From contig NZ_AUDE01000006.1 of assembly GCF_000425305.1 (NCBI RefSeq), positions 1 through 64,000 on the forward strand: DNA of 64,000 bases, read 5' to 3'. The notes beneath the pieces are model-generated. The model saw only the letters and a list, made by a program, of their open reading frames with translations. It made no database searches and had not been told where the DNA came from. This DNA comes from Psychroserpens burtonensis DSM 12212 (GTDB lineage: Bacteria; Bacteroidota; Bacteroidia; Flavobacteriales; Flavobacteriaceae). Positions 35,732-45,100 of the stretch are shown here, one piece after another; position 1 is the stretch's first letter, and each line of letters starts with the position of its first letter. The translations under genes were made by a program, and so were the position numbers.

Positions 35732-36277
35732 ATGAAACTCAATTATACTTTCGTTTTTTTATTTTCAGTTATTATTATGTCTTGTAGTGCTTCGAAAATA
35801 GAGGCTACACCAGAACAAATAAAAATACTAGACGACTTGGTAGCTGAGCAATCTTTTGTAATTGAGTCTGATTGGGCGTTACCTCAAAGTACAGGTAGTT
35901 TAATGATGCTTCAAAATGCCGGTTTTTTAGCACCTGGTGATAGCGCTAGTCGCATTAGTTTAATTGGAAACCAGAATGAATTAAGGTTAAAAAACGACGT
36001 TTTATCTTCTAAACTGCCATATTTTGGCGAAGTACAATCTAATACAGGATACAATGGATCTGATGGCAGTATTAGTTTCGATGGAGAAATGAAAGATTAT
36101 AAAGTGATAAAAAATGGTAATAGCAGTTACACGATAACGTTTGACGCTAGAAGTCATTCCGAGAATTTCGATGTTACCATTCACTTATATCCAAACCTTA
36201 GGAGTGACATCATATTAAAAGGAGCAAAGCGATTTCCTATTAGATATACGGGTTATGTGAGTCCTATTTTGGAGTAA
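35732..36277 (+). CDS. DUF4251 lipoprotein
   Basis: The 181-residue lipoprotein has the lipobox IMSCS (Cys18). The mature part fits DUF4251: a short helix (TPEQIKILDDLVAEQSFVIE), the strand DWALPQST, LPYFGEVQSNTGYNGSDGSI (about 90-109) with FDGEMKDYKV, then TFDARSHSENFDVTIHLYP. The domain is a beta-rich fold of unknown function found in Bacteroidota envelopes. It is codirectional with the following exported protein gene, 72 bases apart. Confidence 0.85.
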   Translation: MKLNYTFVFLFSVIIMSCSASKIEATPEQIKILDDLVAEQSFVIESDWALPQSTGSLMMLQNAGFLAPGDSASRISLIGNQNELRLKNDVLSSKLPYFGEVQSNTGYNGSDGSISFDGEMKDYKVIKNGNSSYTITFDARSHSENFDVTIHLYPNLRSDIILKGAKRFPIRYTGYVSPILE

Positions 36278-36349
36278 GTTAAAATAGTAGTTATGCCTTA
36301 TTTTAAGGCAAATTTTATAGTAACTTACGGAGATTCTAAAACTAAAATA

Positions 36350-36922
36350 ATGTCTCCCAAAACAAAATTACTCTTTCTATGTCTTTCGTTTTCAATTTCA
36401 ATGATAGCTCAAGAAACAGAAACTCCTTCTAAGCAATTTTGGAATACCTTACAATCACATTGTGGAAAAGCCTATCAAGGTCAATTAGAATTACCAAAAG
36501 AAGATAAAGATTTTGGTGGCAAACAACTAGTGATGCATGTGCGTAAGTGCACAGATAAAGAAATTAAAATTCCTTTTTTTGTTGGAGAAGACAAATCACG
36601 GACTTGGATTTTGAGTTATGACGATAACCAAATGACATTAATACATGATCACAGACATAAAGATGGTACTAAAGATGATGTCAATTTTTATGGAGGAATA
36701 ACGACCAACACAGGAAAAGCTGATATCCAAATATTTTCTGCAGATAAGCATACACAAAAAATGATACCTGCTGCTGCTACAAATGTGTGGTGGATCACCA
36801 TAGATGAGACTACGTTTACATATAACTTAAGACGTTTCGGTACAGATCGTGTCTTTAAAGTTGTAATGGACTTAACTCAAACTATAAAAACACCAGACGC
36901 ACCTTGGGGTTGGGAAGAGTAA
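36350..36922 (+). CDS. exported protein of unknown function
   Basis: From the ATG at 36350 the product has 190 residues and a clear signal peptide (MSPKTKLLFLCLSFSISMIA); an upstream ATG at 36293 would bury that signal. The mature part begins QETETPSKQFWNTLQSHCGK and contains two cysteines (about 35 and 63), DKSRTWILSYDDNQMTLIHD with an HDHRHKDGT segment (about 90-105), and NVWWITIDETTFTYNLRRFG. The His-rich DHRHKDG loop could bind metal, but this is speculation. The family is conserved in flavobacteria by recollection; no function is known to me. Confidence 0.7.
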   Translation: MSPKTKLLFLCLSFSISMIAQETETPSKQFWNTLQSHCGKAYQGQLELPKEDKDFGGKQLVMHVRKCTDKEIKIPFFVGEDKSRTWILSYDDNQMTLIHDHRHKDGTKDDVNFYGGITTNTGKADIQIFSADKHTQKMIPAAATNVWWITIDETTFTYNLRRFGTDRVFKVVMDLTQTIKTPDAPWGWEE

Positions 36923-37229
36923 TATCACTTTATAACTTACTAAATCTGGTGATTAAAACCTTGAGGTGATGAACTAAAAAGTATGATTACTAGTCCATTT
37001 AATTTAGCTTCTTGATAGTTCAATAGCTAGATTTGTTTGAGTATTTCCAATCGTGGTCATACTTTATGTAATTAGTTATTCTAGGATTCCTGTTTTCATA
37101 CGTTTTGTTTTCGATTAATTTCCTTAAGGTAGAACTAGATTTTGGTCAGATGACAAATGTAAAAAAAATGTAAAAGAAGTGTCAACAGTTGTAAAAAGTC
37201 ATGAATTATCATCTTATTTACAGTTCATT
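36923..37229 (+). other. intergenic region before the ToxR-like gene
   Basis: No gene is visible. TAGATTTG at 37029-37036 fits the -7 consensus, but the nearest TTG (near 37013) is too close. A GTG at 37179 would extend the following gene by 17 residues. I prefer 37230. Confidence 0.3.
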
Positions 37230-38102
37230 ATGAAACATCAACACCCTTATACTAAAACAATTATCATTGTATTGTCTTTTCTATTCATGATTACGTCATG
37301 TGTAAAAAAGGAGTCTAATCATTTTGTTGGCATGACCAAAGTTGTATTACGTGAAGCGGGTAATCAATTATTACTTCGGAATTTAGACTCAACTTCACTA
37401 ATCTTACCAGTTAAAGAAATAGAACCGTATTTCTATAGTATTTCGTTTGAAAAACCACTAAGGTTTGAACCCAGTAATATCGTCACAGTGATTGATAGTA
37501 GCTTAAATTTAGCGAGCTTATCAAAAAACTATCGTGTTGAAGTATTACAATGTGCAGATAGAGAAGTTGCTTACAGTTATGAAATGAATGTAGAGGAGGA
37601 GCGCACTATTATCCCCTGCGCTGGACGTTTTCTTCCTGAAGCATGTTATACTATAAATATTCAATTCTTAGATATCGTCGTCCCAAGTGGATTCAGAAAG
37701 AAACATGTACCTTATGTTTTAGTTTTTGGAGTGCTTGTTTACGTCTTCTTTTTATACATACGGAAATCGAAATCACAGCCTATTTCCGAAGAAAAAAGCA
37801 CACTATCTTATTCTATAATTGGAAGCTTTCAGTTTTATCCAGAACAAAGTAAACTCGTAAAGTCAGCAACAGAGATTAGTCTCTCAAAAAAGGAATGTGA
37901 ACTTTTAGAAATATTTGTGGCCCATCCTAATCAAATTATAAAACGTGATGACCTCACTAAAAAAGTATGGGAAGATAATGGTGTTTTCGTAGGTCGAAGT
38001 TTAGATACTTATATCTCTAAATTACGAAAAATATTAAAGGACGATGACTCCATTAGAATCACTAATGCGCATGGTATAGGCTACAAATTAGAAATGGATT
38101 AA
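37230..38102 (+). CDS. membrane-anchored ToxR-like winged-helix regulator with reversed domain order
   Basis: The 290-residue protein has an N-terminal hydrophobic segment ending in a lipobox-like MITSC (Cys24). A beta-rich, probably periplasmic sensor follows (30-155) with three cysteines (108, 130, 139). A transmembrane helix lies at about 160-177. The C-terminal OmpR-type winged helix (195-288) includes LSKKECELLEIFVAHPNQII, then RSLDTYISKLRKILKDD and ITNAHGIGYKLE. Vibrio ToxR has the opposite order, DNA-binding domain first. The gene runs towards the PorP/adhesin cluster with nine bases between stops, so control of those surface genes is a reasonable guess. Signal unknown. Confidence 0.75.
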   Translation: MKHQHPYTKTIIIVLSFLFMITSCVKKESNHFVGMTKVVLREAGNQLLLRNLDSTSLILPVKEIEPYFYSISFEKPLRFEPSNIVTVIDSSLNLASLSKNYRVEVLQCADREVAYSYEMNVEEERTIIPCAGRFLPEACYTINIQFLDIVVPSGFRKKHVPYVLVFGVLVYVFFLYIRKSKSQPISEEKSTLSYSIIGSFQFYPEQSKLVKSATEISLSKKECELLEIFVAHPNQIIKRDDLTKKVWEDNGVFVGRSLDTYISKLRKILKDDDSIRITNAHGIGYKLEMD

Positions 38103-38111
38103 GCTATATTT

Positions 38112-39107
38112 CTATTGATTAGTACCATTATTTTTATACTTTCTGTAACTCGTTCCTTTAGTACATGGACAATCGCTAATACCTTGAAGGAAATCTATTC
38201 CAATAGTGATACTGTGTGTTCCAGAGTTATATCCTGAAAGATCATTAATCGTCATTTGATACGAATACGCAAAATAGTACTTGTTTTTCATAATGCCAGC
38301 CATTGGTCCTAAATTAAGTGGCTTTAAATATTGATCGTTTAGAAAACGATAAGAAGCACCTACCCAGTAGTAATCACCACTTCTGTTAAATTTCCTGTAT
38401 TTGAAATTGATATCTGTAGCAGATCGTTGATCACTGCTAAAATATTGGAAAAATAGCGATGGCTCAAATTCTACGTTGTTATTCCCTTTACTATTGAAGA
38501 CATAGCCTGTGTATGCTTGGAAATTTAGTAAGTTTCTAGGTTCAACGCCTACAAAATCATCAACGCTCTTATTTAAAACATTGTTAGCATTTAAGCTAAA
38601 ATAATATCTATTTAAACGATATAGTAAACCAACATCAAAATTATTATTTGAGATAGCTCTGTCGTCCCCAACATTTACAATGGGGATTTCTTCGGTAGGT
38701 TGAAAATTCTCTATGTCTATTCTAAAAGCATTTATATTGTAAGATAATCCAAATGACAAGTATTGTTTTGAGGTATAATCGAGAATGATATGGTGCGCAA
38801 AAGATAACTTTGCACCTTTTTGACGTGTATTTCCGTTTCTGTCATTGTATAATGTCAATCCAACACCAGATTGCTTTGCTATTCTAAAATCTGCGTATAA
38901 CGCTTGATTATCTGGTGCGTTTTTTATACCTACCCATTGCGTTAGGCCATTAAGTCTTACCTTAAGATTATCACCAATTCCTGCATAGGTTGGAGAAATC
39001 ACAAAATCATTATCTGCCAAATATTGCGTCCATACAGGTAAATTCAATTCTTGTGCATAACCAATCGAACTGGCAACTAAAAGGATATATATTATAAATT
39101 TTTTCAT
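38112..39107 (-). CDS. PorP/SprF-family type IX secretion outer-membrane protein
   Basis: The 331-residue protein has a signal peptide (1-18, ending GYAQE). A 12- to 14-stranded barrel follows, with family marks LPVWTQYLADNDFVISPTYA (about 22-41) containing the NxxxxNPAYAG-like motif, GLTQWVGIKNAPDNQALYAD, GVGLTLYNDRNGNTRQKGA, and an SHxITIGIDF-type end. In Flavobacterium johnsoniae SprF is needed for secretion and attachment of the adhesin SprB. It lies 29 bases after the giant adhesin gene in the same operon direction, as sprF follows sprB. Confidence 0.92.
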   Translation of the reverse strand: MKKFIIYILLVASSIGYAQELNLPVWTQYLADNDFVISPTYAGIGDNLKVRLNGLTQWVGIKNAPDNQALYADFRIAKQSGVGLTLYNDRNGNTRQKGAKLSFAHHIILDYTSKQYLSFGLSYNINAFRIDIENFQPTEEIPIVNVGDDRAISNNNFDVGLLYRLNRYYFSLNANNVLNKSVDDFVGVEPRNLLNFQAYTGYVFNSKGNNNVEFEPSLFFQYFSSDQRSATDINFKYRKFNRSGDYYWVGASYRFLNDQYLKPLNLGPMAGIMKNKYYFAYSYQMTINDLSGYNSGTHSITIGIDFLQGISDCPCTKGTSYRKYKNNGTNQ

Positions 39108-39136
39108 TTGAATTGTTGTTTTAATTTGAAGGTTAA

Positions 39137-42100
39137 TTACCTGTAAAGCGTAAAGTGTCCTACATAATCTTTTTCTAGTAATGGGCTATTTGGTTTTACG
39201 ACGTACCAATAATCACCAGTAGGTAGCTCTTGTCCATTATATCTACCATCCCAAAATTGACCTACATTGTAGGTGGCAACTTTACGACCATATCTATCAA
39301 AAATATCAAAGGTTAAGTTTGGATAATCTTCAATACAACCTGGAGCCCAAGTATCTGTAACACCATCTCCATCTGGTGTAAACCAATTTGGAATACAGGG
39401 TCCTAAGATTTCTATTTCAATTATTGCTGTTGCCTGACAACCACTACTATCTGTAACCACTACAGTATAAGTACCTTCCTCTGTCACGACATAAATGCTG
39501 GTATCTCCATAATCTTCTCCATTAAGTGAATATTGATAACCACCTGTGCCACCAGTTACAATTGCTATAATTTCTCCAACGTTTTCTCCTTCTTGTAAGA
39601 TGAGAGATAAAGGTTCAAATTCTGTGATATTAAATAATTCGGTAGTTTTAATACATCCATTTGTATGTCTTACATCTATATAGTGATCTATTCCTGGAAC
39701 AACATTTGTAAATACATTATTCATTTGAAAAGCCCCTCCATTAAGCGCATAGTCTAAGTCTGCGAGATCAACACTACCTCCGTCCACGATCACTGTTACA
39801 GTATTTACAGTTGCGTTATTTTCACAAGCATATTCAATCTCAACGATTGGATCAAAGCTGACCGAATCTGGGAACGTAATATTCCATTCTGTTTCACAGC
39901 CTTGAGTATCACGAACAAATACAACATGGTCTCCTCCACCAAGATTCGTAAAGTCAAATTCAGTTTGTACTGCAGTTCCTGTTGTATATGGACCATTATA
40001 ATCATCTAGGCTCACACTATATGGCAGTGTTCCACCAAAAATATCTATACTAAACGCAGCATTACCTTCCCCTTCACAAGTTTCCTCAAATAGAGAATCT
40101 GGAACGATACTAAGAATAACTTGTTCTGGGTCAGTTATTGTAAACTCAAAGAGTTCATAACATCCTAATTCATCTTGTACGATAACTGTATAGATACCAG
40201 GAGCAAGGTTCTCAAAAATATTAGTTTCAAAAAATTGATCTAATTGAGGAGAAATAGCATATTTAATAATTCCTGTTCCTCCAGTAGCATTGATGGTAAG
40301 AACACCATCATTGTTTCCACTGCACGTCACATCATTAATTATAAAATCAATAGTTAAGGGTGATGTAGGTTCTGTAATAGTAATAGGAGCAGAGGCAGTA
40401 TCACAATCACCGCTTTCTATAGTAACTATATAAGTTCCTGCCACTAAATCTATAAATACACCAGGACTATTCTGAGTAGCAGTAATAGTATTTCCTAAGT
40501 TATCTTCAAGTGTATAACTATAATTTCCTAATCCGCCTTGAGCATCAGCTACGATAGTTCCAGTATTATCTCCAGAACAATTAATCGTTGGATCCATAGA
40601 CATTAAGTTAATAGTAAAAGGCAATAATGGATCTATTGTTATTTCATTAGAGACATTGGCGATACAAGCATTTGCATCTCTAATGTAATATTGATAGGTT
40701 CCAGCAGGAACAGAAAATGTTGTTGATGTTACAAACGACCCTAATACAGTCGCAAAAGAACTATCGTTACTGTAAGTGTAAGTTCCTGTTCCACCAGAAG
40801 CACTTAATGTAATTGTAGATTCAATGTCACAAGTTTGAGTGGTCGTAACTACTAAGTTTGCATCAATAGGTGTTGGTTCGGTTATTACAATTTCCGAAGA
40901 AATTAAGAAACATTCATTGCCATCACTTATAGAAACAGTATACGTTCCAGCTCCTAAATCAGTAAAAATACTAGAGGTTTGAGGCCCAGAAGTTGAAGAT
41001 GTAGGCGTCATTGTATTTAATGTGTAAATGTACTCTACATCTTGACCACCTGTAACATTCGTTACTGTAATTGATCCATTTTGATCTCCAAAACAAGATA
41101 ATATAGAGGCACTTGGTGTGAAGGAAGCATCAATTGGTGTTGGTGCAATAAGTGTTATATCTACGGAAGCTAAGCAACCTTCAGCATCTACAACATGTAT
41201 AGTGTATGTGCCAGCAGATAAACCTGCGAATGTTCCGTTAGATGTAAATGGGACTGTTGCCGCTCCTGTTAATTCATATTGATAATTTCCCCATCCACCA
41301 TCTGCAATAGCTGTAATTGTACCTTGACTATCGTCACATGAGACGTTTGATGTTTCCGAAGCGATAAGTGTTAAAGCTTCAAAAGGAGATGATATCACAA
41401 CAGTAGCTGTAGCATTACAAAACGGACTCTCAGTTTCTGTAATAACCACTGTAAAACTTCCAGCAGTCATTCCTGTTACGGTTGTTGGATTTGTAGATGT
41501 ATTAGCATTTACAACTCCAAAGACAGAGGTTCCTCCAGTATCAAAAACTTCATAATTATATGATCCAGTATAGCCGTTGATATTTATTTCAAATGATCCT
41601 GTATTATCTCCAAAACAAGTCACTGCTGTTGAACTAGCAGTAAATGTTGGAGGTGTTGCCTCTTGTAAAGAAACCGAAATGTCTTCGGTACATAATGTTA
41701 CCACATCTGTAATTGTAATTGTATAGATTCCTGAAGGCACTCCTGAAAACACCCCACCAGTCTCAGAAATCGACACAGGATTGGGACTAATACTATACGT
41801 AAACATTCCAGAACCTCCAGTTTCAGTAATTGTTATTTCTCCATCGTCATCATTACAGGTGGTAAAAGCGGTAATTGTCGGTGTTATTACAATAGGAGCT
41901 AAAATGGCTACTGTTACTAAGTTTCCACATCCGTTTGCATCCTGAATTTCAATTGTGTGCGTTCCTGAAAATAGATTCGAGATTGTAAATGGTACTGTTT
42001 GTGTTTGAAATGCGCCTCCGTCAATACTAAAACTATAAGGTGCAATACCGACTGTATCTAGAGTGACATCAATTTGAAAGTCACCTTCATTGACTGTACA

Positions 42101-45100
42101 TGAGTCATTTATAACTGCCGAAATATTAGGTATTGCATCCATTGGTAAAACGACCACAGGACTTGTAATAATACAACCATAAGCGTCAATAGCATGAACA
42201 TAATAATCTCCAGTATCTAAATTGAATATACTTGCAGAAACCCAATTTGGATCTGTATCCAATGGAGATGTTGCGGTAGTTGTAATTTGATATTGATAAG
42301 GTGACGTTCCATTTTGAGCAACGGCACTAATCAATCCAGAGGTTACATTACAATTAGCATTTTGATCTACCGAAGTCTGTAATTCTAAAAGAAACGCAGA
42401 TTCAGTAATATTAAAAGGCGCTGTAACCACACCACATCCAGTATTTGGACCAGTAGTCTCCGTAATTGATACAAAGTAATTCCCAAAAGGTAGAGGTCCT
42501 AAATCTGTTATGATTAAGTTTCCATTTGCAGGTACTGTTGCAGATCCTGTAATTCCTGTTGAGATTAAAGATAAAGAATCAAATATTTCGTAATCGACAT
42601 TGATGTTAGTTCCATAGATACTATTAATTGTAAATGATACATTACCATCATCACTTCCTGTACAGCTAATGTTATTTGAACTCACAGCACTAAGGGTGAG
42701 TGTCGAATTTGTTGGTATTGGAGCAGTTGCAGGTTCATAATAGCTACAAAGCGTTGACGCGTCATAGACTATAAACGTATACGTTACACCAGCCATTAAA
42801 CCCGTAAACGTAGCGGACTGACTTCCAAAAGTGTCTTCTGGAATCCATGATCCAACCGGATTAGGATATACTGTAGTTGGACCTTCATAAATTGCAAAAT
42901 AGAATGGTCCAGCACTACTTAATGAAGAACCAATACTTACAACTGCTTCACCACCAGCAAGACAATCAACAGTTGTAGAAACTATAATATCTAAATCAGT
43001 AGGAGGTGAGGCCACCAAAACATCCTGTGTTAAAACAGAACATCCATTAGCATCAACCACATTGATTTCATATAACCCAAAATCAACAACGTCAAAACTA
43101 ATTGAAGTTGATCCTGTATTATTTAATTCAGAATTTGAGTAACCATTCGTTCCAGTTACAAAATAATTATAAGGTGCTGTTCCGCCAGTCACAGTATTTA
43201 TGATAACAGACCCTTGTGAAACTCCGCCAGTTGTACATGTAATATCAACCGTATCAAAATCTAATACAATAGGATCTGGTTGGTTGATGGTTACAATTTC
43301 CGAAGCAGTACAAAGGTTAGCATCTGTTATAGTAATGGTATAGGTTCCTGCTGGTAATCCAGAAGTTTGTGTACCAAAATCTGTACTTGTAGTATCGTTA
43401 TTTACATTAATAATAAAAGGAGGTGTTCCAACTGTATTATCTATTGTCATAGCTATCGTTCCATTTTCATCTCCATTACACAATATTGGTTGTGATTGAA
43501 CCACAAGACTTAAAGCTGGAAGTGTTATTGGGTTTACTGTAATTATACTTGATTCTGCAATACAACCATTTGCATCTGTAATTTGAAATTGATATGTTCC
43601 TGCCGTAGATGTATTATATGTAAATGGTGTTCCTGTGGTTCCTAAATTTGAATAGCCACTTCCGTCAATTGAAACTGCATATATAAATGCTGCTGTTCCT
43701 GTGATGTCACCTGTAATAGTAGCATCTGGTGTTGCTGTACAATCAAGTCCAGACGTCAAAACAATAGTTATTGTTGGTGTTAGGATTGGGTCTATTGTGA
43801 TAGATTCATTATAAATACAATCATTTTCATCTCTCATTTGAAATGTATATGTGCCAGCTTCTAAACCTGCAAAACTATTTGAGGTTTGGTATGGAGTTGT
43901 ACTTGCTGTTGGTGCTATAATTTGATATTCTAAAACACCTGTACCACCAACTGTATTGGTAATAGTAACTGTTGTTGTATTTGTGGGGCATGTTATGGGA
44001 GCAATGTTAAACTCTAAATCGCTTGGAGGATTTAAAGCTTCTATTGTTATTTCATTAGTAATGACGGTACAACTATTTGCATCTTGTATTGTAATTGTAT
44101 AAACACCTGTTGTTAAACCAGTAAACATATTACTAGTTTGAAAGTTCACACCATCAATACTATAAGAGTAAGGGGCATCTCCTCCTGCAACTGCAGTCAC
44201 TAATATGGTTCCGTTGGTTGTACAGGTAAATGGTGCTGTTAACTCTGCTGTTCCAGAGATCGCATCATTAGCAATAATAGTTACCGTTTGTGGCTCTGTT
44301 TCGCAAATAGATGCACCAATAGAATATTCTACGACCACATCGTAATCTCCTTCAACAAGACCTGTGAAAACGGGTGAGTTGGAGAATGTAAGTCCGCCAT
44401 CAATACTATATAAAAGACTATTACCATTTGTAGCGGTAACATTTATTGTTATTGTACCCGTGTCTCCAGATCCACCACAAGCAATATCTGTGGTATCAAT
44501 CGTGAATTCTGGTTGATCAATAGCGTCAATAGTAATTGTTGTTTCTGCACTACAATTGTTAGAATCTACAACTAAGATGTTATATACTCCGGCGGTTGTG
44601 ACTACTATTTCTGGAACCGTTTGAAAATCTGTTGCTCCATTTACAAAATAGAAATAAGGAGGTGTTCCTCCAACAGGATATACTGTAATTTCTCCGTCCT
44701 CACATGTTAATGGAATTGTAATTGCCGCAGTAACCGTTAATAATGGTGGTTCAATAATTATAATTTCTTCGGAATAAAAACAGCTATTTTCAGTTTCTAC
44801 TGTCGCTATATAAGTTCCTGGATTTAAATTTTCAAAAATATAGGTGTTTTCTAAAATTGGTCCAATACTATTTACTAAAGTCCCACCTTCACTCAGGGTA
44901 TAAGAATATTGTGGATCTACATCATTAGCCGCAAGTTGAATACTGCCTTTTCCACCATTACATAACGGTTGTAATGTTGTTGTAGATACCGTAAAATCGC
45001 GATCTCTAATTTGGACTTCTTGTACACTAAACACACAAGGATTTGTAGTAACACCAATTTGTCTTACATAAACCGTGTACGTTCCTGCAGTAGTAATAGA

